Source: Todiramphus chloris collaris
Taxonomy: Eukaryota; Chordata; Aves; Coraciiformes; Alcedinidae
Reading direction: 5' to 3'
Assembly (NCBI GenBank): GCA_025345505.1
Contig: JANVCC010000018.1
Coordinates: 10,617,178-10,681,177, forward strand
DNA: 64,000 bases
Of the stretch, positions 1 through 14,500 are shown in pieces. The translations under genes and the position numbers were made by a program. A model generated the notes under the pieces. It saw only the letters and a program-made list of their open reading frames with translations. It made no database searches and was not told the origin of the DNA. Every line of letters starts with the position of its first letter. Within the stretch, counting starts at the first letter, position 1.

Positions 1-174
1 GGGACCAGGAAAGGCTGGAGAAAATGATCTAGGAGAAGCCTTGGGAGGTGCAAGGAAAGCAAATGCAAACCCCTGTTCCAGGTGGAATGACCCCAGTGGC
101 AGCACAGGCTCAGGGTGACTGGCCAGGAGACAGCTTTCCAGAAGAAAACCTGGGGAACCTGGTGGGTTGGCAGA

Positions 175-315
175 TCAGAGCGAGTCCAGAGAATGGTCAC
201 CAAGCTGGTCAGGGTACTGGCTAACACAGTGTATGGGGAGAGGCCCAGGAAGCTGGGTCTGTCCAGCCTGGAGATGAGAAGGCTCAGGGAAGACCTTATC
301 ACTGACTGCAACTAG
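175..315 (+). mobile_element. CR1 LINE fragment
   Basis: The sequence resembles the end of CR1 ORF2: a translation with the GLSSLEMRRLREDLI pattern, the degenerate form of the CR1 hallmark [15 protein letters not shown]. It is short, 5' truncated and lacks the CR1 3' end. Confidence 0.7.
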
Positions 316-1795
316 ATGCTAGGAGAGTGAAAACAACAGCAACCAAACTCTGTAGAAGTTCACAGTGGAAAGAGAGCCAACAAACTCATCAAGTTCTGAG
401 TCTTACAAGCCTTTGACCTTTCAGTAATGCTGTACTTCTGGTAATAGAAGACACTGATATCTTTCTTGCCTGATTAGATTTTGGGACAGTTGTGTTTGGA
501 TGACAAGGTCATGGTGCAGAGGTCTGTATTCTCCACCACTGAAGACATTTCTCCTTTTTTTGCTTCATGATCAGCTTTCATTTTTCACCTCTTCTCATTT
601 TTTCTACTTTTAGCTTGTCCCACCTATGGCTAAACATCGTTTCTTTTCCTCTTTTCTCTCATGGTGTCTTTTTTTTTTTTTTTTTTTTTCCATTTGGTTT
701 TCAGTCCCTTTCACATTATTTTTGGTGCTTCTTGAAACTGAAAGCAGAACATGATGCCTTTTTTAACAACCACTGCCCATATAAATCATGCATCTCTGTT
801 TATCTACTCAGTTGCATGGATAAAGTTAATGTTAGAAACAGGAAACATCTAATTATTCACTTGAAAGGCTTTTCAGGAACTCCAAAGCACAGGTTATTGA
901 ATAGTTACAGTAGATACAGTTACAGTACATAGTTACAGACAGGGGCTCAGTTAAGTTTGCAAAGTTGCAAGAAGTCATTTACTTCAGGACACCGCTGTTT
1001 AGAAATCTCTTACATTATTTTCATTTCTGTTTTGAAACAGAAGAGAGTGAAAAATCTAAAGTCCTACCAGGAAAACTTATGTATGGGACAGTAAATCAAG
1101 CTTATGAAGCAATCTATTAGGTCGAATGAAGAGAAGGTAAAACAAAGGGAAGGTAAAAGGTAGAACTATTTGGAAAAAGGGATTACTAATCAAACTCTTA
1201 GCTTGTCTTCACTCTTAGAGCCCATGATGAGACACAGACCTCTGGTTTCCACCCTGCCTAAGTTCCTGCTTAGTTAATGGTAACTGGGATGTATAAAATC
1301 ATTGCATGCATGAATAAGCAGGTAGATCTTACAACAGCAGGTAAGCAAATCTTGTGGGCAGCTGGTCCTGGCTAAACTACAGCTCTCTTAAGGCTCCAGT
1401 TTGCTGCAAGACAGGGAGAAAAGTAAAGCACTGTGTGGAGGGAGAGATGACACAATCACATGGATGGGAAATCAGGTCATAAATACCCTGCTCTCAGCCC
1501 TGCTACTCACCTGAGTGATCACAAGGAGACTCTGTATTCTGCTCCTGCTCCCCCCAAATCTCTCCCTTCCTTGGATACACCTCTCTGCAGAGATCTTCAA
1601 TAAGATGCTCACCACTGTGGTCAATTTAAAGCTTGTGACACTGTCCTATTAAAAAATATTGTTTAACATGGAGACAGTAGCAGAAAACAAGTAAATCTAA
1701 ATTCTCCAGGTAATATTGCTTTAAGCCAGTTGAGCTCCCAGAGAAGTGATTTTCTAAAGTACATCCTGGCAAATAGGTTGTAGTGAAGACAAATT

Positions 1796-1816
1796 AAAAA
1801 AAAAAAAAAAAAAAAA
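1796..1816. repeat. Poly(A) run
   Basis: A 21-base uninterrupted A run, with more A-rich sequence to its right. No attached retrocopy was recognised. Confidence 0.9.
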
Positions 1817-3859
1817 GAGAGAGGAATAAAAAATAAAAAAGAAAACCTTAATTTTCCTGACATTGACCTGCCCTGAGAGGCTGGGAAGCACATTCATCAG
1901 TCTCTTGCTCTTATCTGATATCTGACATTCTGTGATGAGTTGAAAGTAAAGTAACACAGATGGATAGTGCTCTCTTTTGAAGAACAAAATGTACCAGGAA
2001 TTGAATTTTCAAATACAGTCAACCTGAAGTTAACTCTTAGATTGAAGGAGCATCTTTTAAAGGAGGGGAAGGAAAAAAAAAAAAGGCTATTAGCAATTCT
2101 GCATTAATAACGTGCATCCAAAGTAAGCTAACAATTACATAGTTCCTGCTACTTTCAATGTACTTCAGACAATGGCTAATCAATGCTCACTACACAGCTT
2201 GAAAAGGTTGAGTACTGTGGGGTGCTGACCTGCGTTCTCCCAAATACACCACACAGCCTGAACGCAGCTATTTGACCAGACACTTCCACCATCAGATAGG
2301 CTGTTCTCCTCCAAGGAACCTAGGAAGCCTTGGCTTCTTTCAGAGGAAAAACTCAGTTTGGAGAAATATCAGTTGCTCATGGCACAGGAAGGAATTTCAT
2401 GCAGTCAATTTTTAATTGGTGAACACAGCTTACTTTAGGAATCAAGTCAGAGATAAAAATTAAACGAGCCCCTGTCTCACAGACCTGGAATTAACCAGTG
2501 TGATCCAGCAGAGAAATCAGCTGATTATATTGAATATTAAACAATTACAAGAGATACAACAGTTATGTTTCAAATATTCAGCTTTGTTCCTCTTGAATCC
2601 TGAGACTCCCTTCTTATTTTGAGGTCAAATAGTAAACGTTAAGAACATCCTTTATATGGATCTATAACCCTTAGGTTATATGTTTGATTTTGCTCACATA
2701 TGCTCATGATGCCAGTATCTTATCAAGGCTTCCTTTTCCAGACCAATCTAGCTCTCCTGCACAGAGAGATAATCTTTACTTTTTAAAATTTTATTTGCAA
2801 AGCAAAAACTTAACAAATATTTAAGAAAAGTCCCCACAGTCTTTTCTCGAGCTTGCTAGGTGCCAAAATTCTTCAAGTGTCCTATGGTAAGACATTCAAC
2901 AATAAATTCAAACCTACAGAAGAAGCCAAACTTCATGGGTCAGTGGGCTTTACAGCAGGCTCTGTATTCCTTTAAAATCTTCCATGAGGACTTTCTTTAG
3001 CTTATAATAAACTCTAGTAAAAGAAGTTCAAATATATCTTATGTTATATAAAGGCGATTCAAAATCAGCAGTGGAATATTTTCTGGATACGAATTGGATA
3101 ATTATTTATTTTTATACAAGTTATATATTATAACTTTCAGAGCTACTTTTGCTTCTAGATCTTCCACCTGGTAAAAGTGCGTGTAGGTGTCTAGCCAGGG
3201 GCACAAGCACTGGAGGGAAAAGATCAAAGGCCTGTAAATGTGTCAAACTTTCAAATGCAAATCACCTGCCATAATGCTGCTGAGAACAAATCCTTCATTA
3301 TCACCATTCTGTGAAAGGCTTAAATTAGCCTGAATTGGCTGAAAAGAAGAAAAAGAAAGCCATTTATCTTCCTTTTGAGTTTTATTACCTTTTATATTTA
3401 TTTGGCTAATGGTCCAATAGCTCACTAATCAGAATATCTGCATAACAAATTCTTCAAATGATCCATAAATAAAATATGTGATCACATAATGTAGCTATTA
3501 AAGTTAAACTGAGATCTGTGACAGTAGATTATTTAAAATAATCCTTACAATAAGTCACTCTCTTTAATGGCCAACCCATGAGCTACTGTGATTTATGTAC
3601 TAACAATTATCAACTGGCTTCTTAGCTTGAATTACATTTAGGCAAATGTTTTATTGTGCACTTCTGATATGATGTGTTCTCCAGGTAGATGCCATACTGA
3701 AAACATACTACTTTCTTAAAAGGTACCATGTCTTGATTTTTTATAAGCAATTTGAATATTGTAATAGAATATTTCATTGATCTAATTGACTAGAAAAGCA
3801 AGAGTTTAAGAAAGTATATATTTATAAGAAACCCTAAAACTCTTGTTTCATTAAAGGAA

Positions 3860-4400
3860 CATCTGCAGAGAGGTTTTTTTCAGCGAGCTTTATTGGGATC
3901 TTTGAAAGAGGATAAGCCTTGGTCAGAAAACTCTTGGTCAGGATGGACAAGGGGTTGTCTGAGGGATGCTGACTGTGGACTCCGAGATCAGCAAGAGTTT
4001 TCAGAAGGTGTTCTTGGTTGGGTCTAGTGATTCTCCCCAGAACATCTGTGTTGGTAACTGTTACCAGGGACACATTGTATCTCACTGGCTTCTCTGTTGG
4101 TAAAGTTTTTATATATCCCCCCTCTGAAACATTCCTTCTGCCACAGCCACCCCACTTGAGGTACACTCTGAATGATATGATCAGTTAAACACAATATCCA
4201 AGGTTGCATCTTTTCCCCAGGAGCAAGTAAAAAGTTTCTACAAGTCCCTGCCAGAAGGCTGTACAAGGTTATACAGACACCCAGATGGATGTCACATCAT
4301 GAGGGCCAGACAGCTTTGAAAGCCTTTACCCATTCACCATCATGTCAAAGCATTTCCTAATCTTGGGCATCTGTGGTGCAATGGGCCTGGCAATTGGAAA
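3860..4400 (-). mobile_element. Possible solo LTR
   Basis: On the minus strand a TATA-like box (TATATAAAAAC, about 4105-4115) is followed about 215 bases downstream by AATAAAGCTCGCTG (3881-3894), an arrangement like the U3-R part of a retroviral LTR. The segment is more GC-rich than its surroundings. No second copy in the window, no clear TG/CA ends and no target-site duplication were found, so the boundaries are guesses. It could instead be other repeat-derived or unique DNA. Confidence 0.35.
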
Positions 4401-4985
4401 ACATTTATGACTTATTTTTTCTGCATCCATAATTCATGGTCTTCCAGCACAAAATGTTTGGGTTTTTTTTTCATAATAAGAAAGGAAAAAAAAAAAACCC
4501 CAAAAAACAAACAAAACCCCTCTGAACTGAATTTGTTGCTGCTTTTCAAAATAAAGATGCTATCACTAAAAAGTTGTTGCAAGATCCACACTACTTTTAT
4601 TGGAAGAAATATAGTTTTCTTGAAAAAAATTTTCAGTTCTGTGTACAAATTCAAGCAACTTCAGAACAAGACCCACATGTCCATTTTACAGTTATAATCC
4701 TCAGCTTATTAATGCATGGAGAGGAACATTATCTCTGTAAGACTCCACGGTGGGCTACAGAGAGCAGAACAAGCAAAGGACTAGAGGCTTCTTAAAAACT
4801 ATTTCTCAAATCTACTAGACTGCTATATGGAAATCCACTGGCTGTTAAAGATACCTTCCCGACAACCTTTCAAACCGCTAACACCAGAGGCTGCAACATG
4901 GATGGTGCTAGATACAGGTTTGGGTTTTTTGGTTGGTTGGTTGATTTTTTTAAATGGAATGAACTTTGACCTATATAGCTGGAAT

Positions 4986-5009
4986 AAAAAAAAAAAAAAA
5001 AAAAAAAAA
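4986..5009. repeat. Poly(A) run
   Basis: A 24-base A run inside AT-rich sequence, followed by a CAAA/CCAAA-rich stretch; low-complexity DNA. Confidence 0.9.
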
Positions 5010-6894
5010 GCAAACAAAACCCAAACCCAAGAAAACATGAAACAAGCAAACAAACCCCCAGAAAATGTCATTGTGAATCCTGTTTTCTTTCCACGTTATA
5101 TCTCAGAACCTCTTAACCATGTGATTATTGTAGTGTTTCCTTATGGTGTTGACAAAATGCCTTCAGAAAGGCATGAGAAGTTTCTCTTCTCTGAGCAACT
5201 GGTTATCAAAAAGTTGTAGCCCTGAAACCATCAAATTTGGTTGAAATTGGCCAGTTGTTAAAAAAATCAGTGAAAGACAAAAAAAGAAAGACGACACATG
5301 ACATAGATTAAGCATCTTCCTGTAAGGTTCTATAACTGGGTAGTGTGGCTACTTTCCTAGAAACCTACCAATCAAGAAGGGCATTGTACCAGTTTTCAGT
5401 TTTCTCCTTTTCAAGTGTAACTATCTATTAAGAGCTTCTATGAAAAAGACACCCCATGTTTTTCTGATCTATCCAACAGAATATGAGAGGCCCGATTAAG
5501 TGTACTAAGCAGTAGTTCTGGTTTATGCCGGGAGCGGAGAGATGCAGCAACAACACACTCTCAAGGAACTTTCAGATTTCTATAAACTCAAAAGACTGTA
5601 GGAGACTGGCAGCCCATACAGCTAAGCAAGCTTTGTGAAGAGAAGTAAGACTTACCTACAGTTAAACCACAAAAACTATTTAGGTGTAGAAAAATGCAAT
5701 TAATAAAACTGCCTCAGTGCCATACGGTCACCTATGAACTGCTAATTGCCCATTCCTTCAGCAGCATCTCATATGAACAATGCTACTTAGCCCAACCTTC
5801 CTCAAGAACTTTCAGTAGGACAACTGACTTGGCTTCAAGCTTGGCTGAGGAAGTGCTCTAGCAGAGTACATTGCAATTTAAAATGACATAAACGCTAACC
5901 TACAGCTACTTCTATGCTATCTTGGCATTAAAGATGTCCCTGGTTAGCGTCTTTTCCTTCACTGCATTTTAGTCAGGCAGCTAATTGACTTCAAGTACCC
6001 ATCAGATAGAATTTTGCTAGAGGTAGCTGTTTTCATGGAGCAAAATTTTCAGAAGTATGCCCCTTTTCCCAGCTGTGCTGTCTTTGAAGTCACAAAAACT
6101 CTCCAACCCTGTCAAGAGAAACTGGGGGTGAAGACAAAGCTTGAGTTTAAAGAACTTTTAAAGTTTGATATGTGATTACTCTTATTAAATTCAGTACTAA
6201 AAGGAGCTATGATGTAGGATATGTGAGCAAGAGAAGTGTGCAAAGCGTGGTTCTGTCAGACATCACAATGTTTTCTTGAAACAGTTAAGCGTGTTTTGTT
6301 TCCTGAAAGGAAAAGCGCTAAATCTAGCACCAAGTTTACTGTTTTGTCAGTAGCACTTGGGTTTCTAACAACTCTCAATAATATTCTAACCCTGGTTTCC
6401 TTTTATCTGCTGATATAATAGGGCAGGGCTTGACACCTTTTTAGACATGAAAAGACTATCTTGTCTCAAGTAACAGCTGCCGTCGGTCTCTTTCACCCCT
6501 CTATTTCTAATCATCTTTCTTGACACGAGAGCACAGACCTGAGTCTGTACAAGTCCTCAAAGCTAAATAAACCCCTTCTCAGACATGGAAACTTCTGTTA
6601 ATTAGCAAAAGATTGACAGAGTTCATCCGTTCTATCAATAAAGTAGAAATTAGTAAATGGAATGAATTTTTTTTTTCTTTTGTTAAGCATGTTCACACAT
6701 GCCACTAAGTATTTCACTAATACCTTCCAAAGAAAAACCTAAGAGCAGGTGTAGCTTGAGAGTTGGATACACAGACACTGAGGGGCTTTATTAATTTTTT
6801 CCACATTGCATTTTCATGTATCTCTCTATGTATATAGTCTACACAAACAGTGCTCATTTTCCTTTCTAGTTGATTCTGGTTGACTAGGGAAGTG

Positions 6895-7405
6895 ATGATG
6901 CCATTGTACTTGACACTGGTACATCGAATACTGGGTTCAGTTTTCCACCTATCACTGTAAGAAAGACATTGAGGTTCTGGATTGTGTCCAAAGAAGGGCA
7001 ACAAAGCTGGTGAGGGGTCTACAGAACAAGTCTTCTGAGGGGAAGCTGAGGGAACTGGGGTTGTTCAGCCTGGAGAAAAAGAGGCTCAGGGTAGACCTTA
7101 TGGCTCTCTACAACTACCTGAAAGGAGGTTGTAGGGAGGTGGGGGTTGGTCTCTCCTTCTCTGTAACAAGGGCTAGGACAAGAGGTAATGGCCTCAAGTT
7201 GCATCAGGGGAGGATTAGGTTGGACATCAGGAAAAAACTTCACGGAAAGGCTTGTTAAGCACTGCAACAGGCTGCCGAGGGAGGCAGTGGAGTCACCATG
7301 CCTGGATATATTTAAAAGACATGTAGGTGAGGTGCTTAGGGACATGGTTTAGTGGTGACCTGGCAGTGCTGGTTTAATAGTTGGACTCAAGGGTCTATTC
7401 CAAGT
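6895..7405 (+). mobile_element. CR1 LINE fragment, ORF2 C-terminus
   Basis: Sense-strand CR1. The segment reading 'agaaagacattgaggttctg' and the translated motif [15 protein letters not shown] are hallmarks of the CR1 ORF2 C-terminus. It runs towards the 3' end (a 'gttggactcaagggtctattcc'-like ending) but lacks a clean terminal repeat. Confidence 0.88.
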
Positions 7406-10111
7406 GAAACGAGTCTGATTCTGATTCCCCATGGACCTGAAATAGTGAGTTACAATCACAAGGAATGCCAAATAAATGCTTCCTTTTGTTAAGATATGCT
7501 AAATAAATTTGCTACATCTATGCAGATGTTTAGTAGTATTTGTAAGGAGAAATATTATTTGAGCTGCTATGACAGAAACTATGGGTCTGCTCTGTATCTC
7601 CACAGGAATCATACAAGCTCTAGGGATACCAACATCAGGAGTAGGAGACCAGGTAATATATTCGGGCTGTTACAGTAGTTCTGCAGAAACACTTTCAGAA
7701 GAGTAGTTGAAGAACAATGTGTGCTTTACTTGCCCCACCTCCAAAGTAGATATAACTACTTTAGATGAAGCATCCTGATAGAGCCTGTTTGGGCTATAGA
7801 ATTGTTTATTTGGGGCTCTCAGGCTAATACATCACATTCATTTATACTTACAGCCAGTTTAGCCTAAACTTGTAGGAGTATTTCCTGCAGAAGAAAGTTA
7901 CATGTTACACCCACTCAATATATTTAAACATCACCTTCACAAGTGTGAGAGGTTGCAAAGCAGACAGCTTTGGCACAGTAAGAAGAGTCCCAAAGAAGAA
8001 AAGTCATCCCTAATCCTTAGACTGAAAGACGACAAATCGAAACACTTTAAAAACTGTAATTTCCTTTCTGTAACGAATCACAAGCAACAGTCACCCCCAG
8101 TGATAAATGGGTTTATTTGCTGCAAGGAGCAGCTACAGCCTAAATGAGGGTGCATCCTACATAGTTGTTTTAACATCTATTGCTGCTTCTGAAGTAGTGG
8201 CAGAAAATTTACACAGAACTGAGATGTATTGCAGATGGAAACACTGAAATTTTTCTGCTTTTCACGCATGAATTGTACTTATGAAACCAGATTAATTTGT
8301 AGCAATAATCACCAACACAGTCCTTTTTATCTTTGTAGTTCTTAATAACTTATATCTCATTTCTGGTTTCCATCAGCCACAAAACATGAACTCGTCATAG
8401 CTCAGGCACTGTATTTTCAGCGAATCCTCCATTAAAGCACTGATTCTGGCCAGATTTAAAAAGCAAACAAAAAACCCTACAAAAACCACCCTCCAATTCT
8501 AAAGAAAAACATAAACCACAGAAAGGCACACATTGTGGGTAAAATCTCATCATCTCTCCAACAAAAAAAGCGCACACAGGGAGGGAACGAAAGTGAGGTC
8601 GCTCACGTGATGTTGGCTTTTATTATTAATGAAAATTCAAACTCTTGATTCCAGCTTTCAGTATTCAAAGTCAGCATAAATGAAAAGAAACATACCCAGC
8701 AACACCATTTTTCCTCAAAAAATGGTCTGATCTTTCCCCTGCTGACCACCACATAACAAATCTCTGTATTTACAGTCCCAGGATGACCACTACTCACATC
8801 ATCTGTGTGGTTAAGAGTCTCCAGAAGAGAGATACCATCTTAAAAACTGAAAATGTTTCCAGTAATTTGGATTTGTTGCTCATTTCCATAATACATTTCT
8901 CATTTGGAAAATCAACTCTAAATAAATCTGCCCAAAGGAAAAAAAAACCCAAACAAAACCAACAAAAAAACAAACTACCATTTTGGCTAATTACAGATTG
9001 TATTATCTATAGACTATCTATTTCTTCTTTAAGCACATGGGAAATTGAGTGTCCTAACTTTGAAAGCCTTGGCTTTTATGAGGAAAGGATTGACATTTTC
9101 ATTAAGATACAGATATTCCAAATCTCTGTTATTAACATTGTATCTTGGTAAGAGTGATATTCCTTCCAGTTGGTCCATAGAAAAAATTATGGACATTTTG
9201 TGTACCAACAGATTGCTCCTGTATTAAAGAGGTGGGAAGAACATCTTCAAAAATGCTACTGTATTGAAGTTCCCCTTTTAAAACCAAACATGCATGTATT
9301 ATTCAAAAAAACCTCAATATCATTAGATATAATTTTTTCTGTAATTTAACTATTATTCTATTATACATAGAAGTGTTAGATAGGATTTAATATCTTCTTT
9401 AAAGTAAAAATGCCCCAAACTATAAATGTTTAATTAATATGTCCATCAAATTTCTTTAAATATTAGATATGACAACTGCAAGACCAGAATATCCTTACAT
9501 GGCTTATTCCATTCTTTGGAAGATGTACAACTCAGAGAACAGTTTATGGCATGGCAGATATAAATTCAGCTACCCTGCAAGGTACAGCTGCTCTGTGAGG
9601 TAATCAAACACTATTAGCACCTCAGGATTTGAGGACTGAATTTAAAACTAGCAAAATTAAGTTACTGGAGCAGAACAGAAAATTTCAATTGGAAAAAGCT
9701 GTTATCGCTTTGTCTTATTATTTGTCAACAGCAATACAGGCACTGTTTTAGTAAGTCCGTTTTGATAAGCAGAAGGACTAAGAGCTGTACACAGAATCCT
9801 CACAATTGGCTGGGGAAAAAACCCTTCTTCTTTCATTAATAACCCTCCCTGCTCCCCTGTATACTAGATCCTGGTGCTTACATATCAGTCCAGAATTACT
9901 GACACTTGCCTATAGTCAGGTATTCGGTATGTTTGCTAACATTTTAGTTTCAAACTTAAGCACCAGTATACAGTATTTCATAGCATTTCTTAATCATGAA
10001 AACTGCATCCACTTAAAACTAATAGAGCATACTGCAGAAACTCTGAGAAAGAACTCTGTAGGAGCTGAAGGTTCAGAGATAATTGTTATTATAGTCTATT
10101 TTATGGAGAAC

Positions 10112-11547
10112 CTAATTGATTTTGATTCTTGCTTTTAGTCTTTCAGACAGGGGAAGGGGACTGTCTGGCCACATACAGGTCAGAGCAGCACTTTTGGCTT
10201 GCTGCGTGGGACCAGAAGGTTGCTCTGGACATTGGGAACAATTAACTTCCTCTACAGAGGATGGTTTTGTAGGTACTTGCAATGAGAAACTATTACCAGC
10301 TTTTTTGAAATTGATCTTTTCCTTTGTCCCTTTAATTGCAAGGGCTGAGTAACTGTTTGTTCTTTTGCTAGTAACATTACTCTTTTTCTTTGTAAAACAT
10401 TTTTTAAACTGATCAGGGTTCAGTTGTCTTTTCTGCTGCTCATAAATCGGATTTCTATTCACGTTCCCATCATCGCTGTCTTCGCTAGAAGAACATCTGT
10501 TCTGACACACACTCTTTTTAGAAGTTTTCCAAGTAGTCTGATTACAAGTTTTTTTAATGTGACAGCCATTTACAACATCTGCTGGTTTTTGAGACACTGG
10601 AAGCATTTCACGCCCCGGATGCAGTGACTCTGTTGTTTGCCCACTGAGGGCTAGAGAGGTTGAAGTGCTTCTATTACAGTCTTTTTGCATCATTTCATCC
10701 AGGCTGTCAGCTTTTTTATACTGATCTTGATAAATGCATACACTGGACTCCCTTGCACAGGTTTCTGAATGCACGTTTTTACTTTCCTGCACTAGTTTAC
10801 TTAACAGACACGAGAAAGAGACATAATCTTCAGTAGGAGCCAATGCTTCTTTTGTTTGTTTAAAACACTTCAAAGACTCCAGTGGCATTACATCTTCAGA
10901 CAACAAAGGCTTTGATGGAATGGAAGTCTTCTTAAGTATTCGCTCACTTAAAGACCACTTCTGAAGTTGTCCCATAGCATCATCTGAAACCAAATCATCT
11001 GCACTATCAGAGTGATGTTGATTAGACTGCATAGCATCAGAATATTTGGAGCTATTTCTTATTGTTTCATGAACTAGTGGATCCAAGGGTCTTACAGATG
11101 CAATTAAGTCAGCTACTGAATCATGGGTATCACGTCCACAGGCTGCTGAAGTGCTGAAGAAGGTTCCTTTCCAGTCAGCAGTGCTCTGTTGCAGACCAGC
11201 TGTTGCAGAGGAAGAGGATGATATTCCTGAAGTTTTAGTAAATTGCAATACAGATGAGTCAGCCAATGCACTCTGTAAGAGCGAGTGAGGTGCCACAGTC
11301 AGAGGAAGAGCAGCTGCTGATGCTGGCATTTGAACAGGTGTTATGCAGGAAGCTGCATCTAACACTAGATCTTTTGATTCAGTACTTCTCTGGCGCATCT
11401 GATCTTCTGGGGGATATTTTGTATCTGATGTGGAGTCTTGCCCAATAAGAATTCCACATCTAGATTTTAAATTCATCTGAGACAAAAGATCACTAACTTC
11501 ATCATAAACATTTGATAATTCCTTTTCTTTTGTTCTGTCTTTCTTGT
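10112..11547 (-). CDS. GEN1: GEN1 coding exon 13 (last), residues 468-945
   Basis: The long terminal exon begins after a TTTTTTTCAG acceptor; its first two bases complete codon 468 (Asn). It encodes a Ser/Thr-rich tail expected to be disordered. Patches that are conserved against human GEN1 as I recall it include the [10 protein letters not shown] area and the final [13 protein letters not shown]. The stop codon lies at 10112-10114. In human GEN1 the tail carries nuclear export and DNA-binding functions; I could not assign these to exact residues here. Confidence 0.95.
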
Positions 11548-14500
11548 CTGAAAAAAATAAAAAGGGCATTATCAAAATGGCATATTACCCACAGTTTAGA
11601 TTTCCTAGTGCCAAAGTATAAAATGGTAAGATAAAAGCACAGTCCCTGCAAGATATCGTGCCCTAACCTTGAGCAAAATGCAATATGACTGAACAGTGGG
11701 AAAAATGTTTGTTGTTTTTGCTTCTTATGCTTTGGCAAGACCCAGAATTTCATAAGAAATAAGCTTTTGGACTTACTTTTCTGTTTCTTCTTCACAACTT
11801 CTGACTTTTCCACTTGATAAAGGGCAACAATATCAGGATAAGCAGACTGAAACAAAGACTCCTCTTCCACTGTGACTACAAACAACTCTGGAGGCTCGTC
11901 TTCTGCATCGACGTAATGTTCTAAAAAAGAAAAAAAAAGTGTACGTTAGATATGTATATACACACAAAGTAGGGAATAAGGAAAACGAAGAAAAAAAAGA
12001 TGAGTACAAAGAAGGTATATAAAAAAGGTCAGTAGTACAATGTTTGAGATTTAGCTACAAGTGAAGGGTTTTTTTTCTTTCTGCCAGTCTCCTGGCACAA
12101 ATGGGCACACTAAAGGTGTAAAGAAGACTGTCAGCATAAAAAAAATGTTCAAACTAGTGAACAGTCTCAACTTTGGGTACATACTGAAATAAGATAGGAA
12201 ATACAGAGTCCAAGTCTTATTGACGCATGCCAGAAAAAGTACCTAAAGACTGACTCCCTTTTGGTTTTGTGTATGTAGTTTAGTTTTGTTGGCTTTTTTC
12301 TTTTTTTTTAAGCACTGCTTTTACTGTTAGGGTATGTGAAATTTGGTGCACATATGCTATTGTTACCATATAATGGTTTCCAATCTCACCCACATTTCAT
12401 TGCCTCAATGTTGTCAAACCCTTCCTAAAGCATGTTTTGATTTTTCTACGAAGTGTTTTGTTTCATATGCACACATAAACCAGACCAACCTGGTTTTTGC
12501 CACTCAATTTCAAAACATGGAATTCCGTTTTTAACACGTGTCTTGACTATCCTGCAAGAACAAAAAGACCATTAATTGATTGGAATAAAAAAAAATCATC
12601 TAAGTTATCTAAAAATATTTCAATATTCTCATTTGTAATGATTCGTGGAAAAAAATATTCTTGGAATAGTGAAGTAAATAGAATCATAGAATGGTTTGGG
12701 CTGGAAGGGACCTCTAAAGGTCATGTAGTCCAACCCCCCTGCAGTGATCAGGGACATCCTCAACTAGATCACGTTACTCAGAGCCTCGTCAAGCTTCACC
12801 TTGAATACCTCCAGGGATGAAGCCTCAACTACCTCCCTGGGCAACCTGTTCCAGTGTTCCACCACCCTCATGGTAAAGAACTTGTTTCTAACATCCAATC
12901 TAAATCTACTCTTCTCTAGCTTAAAACCATTGCCCCTTCTCCTGTCACTACAGGCCTGTGTATACAGTCCCTTTCTGGCCTTCTTGTAGGCCCCCTTCAG
13001 GTACTGGAAGGTCACTGTTAGGTCTCCTCGGAGCCTTCTCTTCTCCAGGCTGAACAACCCCAGCTCCCTCAGCCTGTCTTCGTAGGAGAGGTGTTCCAGC
13101 CCTCTGATCATGTTCATGGCCCTCTGCTGGACCCGCTCCACAGGTCCATGTCCCTCCTGTGCTGAGGGCTCAAGAACTGGATGCAGTACTTCAGGTGAGG
13201 TCTCACCAGAGTAGAGTAAAGTGGCAGAATCACCTCTCTCAGTCTGCTGGCCATGCTTCTTTTGATGCAGACTAGGATGCCATTGTCCTTCTGGGCTGCA
13301 AACATGCACTGTCTGCTCATGTCCAGCTTCTCATCCACCAGCACCCCCAAGTCATTTTCTGCAGGGCTGTTCTCTATCACCTCATCCCCCAGCCTGTATT
13401 GATAATGAGGATTGTTCCAACCCAGGTGTAGGATCCCGCACTTAGTCTTGTTGAACCTCATGAGGTTTACCTGAGCCCACATCTCCAGCCTGTCCAGGTC
13501 CCTCTGGATGACATCCTATCCCTCTGGCATATTGACAGCACCACTCAGCTTGGTGTCATCTGCAAACTTGGTGATGATGCACTTGATCTCGCTGTCTATG
13601 TCACTGATAAGAATATTAAAGAGTACGGGTCCCAGTATGGTCCCCTGCGGGACACCACCCGTCACTGCTCTCTATCTGAACTTTGAGCCACTGACCAACA
13701 CCCTCTGGATACACCTTTTTTAAAATACACTGCTTCTTTTTCTAAGGTATACAGTAAAATTTTAGGTCTAGATTAGAGTACCAAAACGTTTTTATTGTTT
13801 TGAACAATAGCACTCGGAGGAGCACAACAAGAAATCGGAAAGCTATTCTGTAATAGACAGCCATAATGCAGATTCCTACAAACATCAGTTTGACATCTTC
13901 AGCTAATGCTACAGACAGTAATTTTCTGACTGACCAGACAGGGTCATTTATATCTTTTGCATGAGAGCAAGAAGGAAGAGAAAACAAACTGAGCAGGGAC
14001 AGTCAGTCTTTATAAGATTTTTCTAAAAGCATTATCTACACACCAGTTTAATGGGTTCCTAAGTGTTAAGAGGCTCCTGCTGAAAAATTACTGTGTTTTT
14101 AAACACACATTAACAAAAGAAATCTTCTAGAGCACACACAATGTCTTTTAAACTCCTGAAACACTAGAAAGTGTTATAAACAGATGTCTATTAATTCATC
14201 AAGGTAAATGCTGGCTATTTATTCAGTCAATCTGTTTAAAAGCAGCCCCCAGTGAGCCTCTCCACTCTTTTGAAAGATAATACTGAATAGAACGGCTTCT
14301 CTGCAAGTAATCATTTAACAGAGCGTGACACACCAACCCAGAAGAGATACTATTATTACATTGCTAGTGACTGTTCTTCTGGTGCCTATAAAATCTTGAA
14401 CAGCATCAAGGAACACGAAAAAGCTACTGACCTTCTTACACTTTAAGAATTTAGGGGGAAGGGGGAATTTGGGTTTCATATGGTAAATGAAACCTTCAGA

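Larger units (their letters stand above)
1..10111. other. Intergenic DNA downstream of GEN1
   Basis: No protein gene or RNA gene was recognised here. The stretch lies 3' of the GEN1 stop codon and must contain the GEN1 3' UTR at its right end, but no polyadenylation site could be chosen with confidence: AATAAA or ATTAAA motifs on the minus strand near 9430, 9390 and 8620 are all possible. In other amniotes MSGN1 lies beyond GEN1 on this side; no bHLH-coding sequence was seen. Contents are two CR1 pieces, one possible LTR, and several T or A runs (for example 669-689 T). Confidence 0.7.

Noticed and set aside
3834..4266. Minus-strand frames of 110 and 80 codons
   Set aside because: No family resemblance; they overlap the LTR-like TATA/AATAAA arrangement, so treated as part of a possible element.
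1..10111. MSGN1, expected beyond GEN1 in other amniotes
   Set aside because: No bHLH-like coding sequence was seen in any frame; the gene presumably lies outside the window.
12764..13482. Minus-strand frames of 181 and 122 codons
   Set aside because: These are CR1 ORF2 remnants, not host genes.
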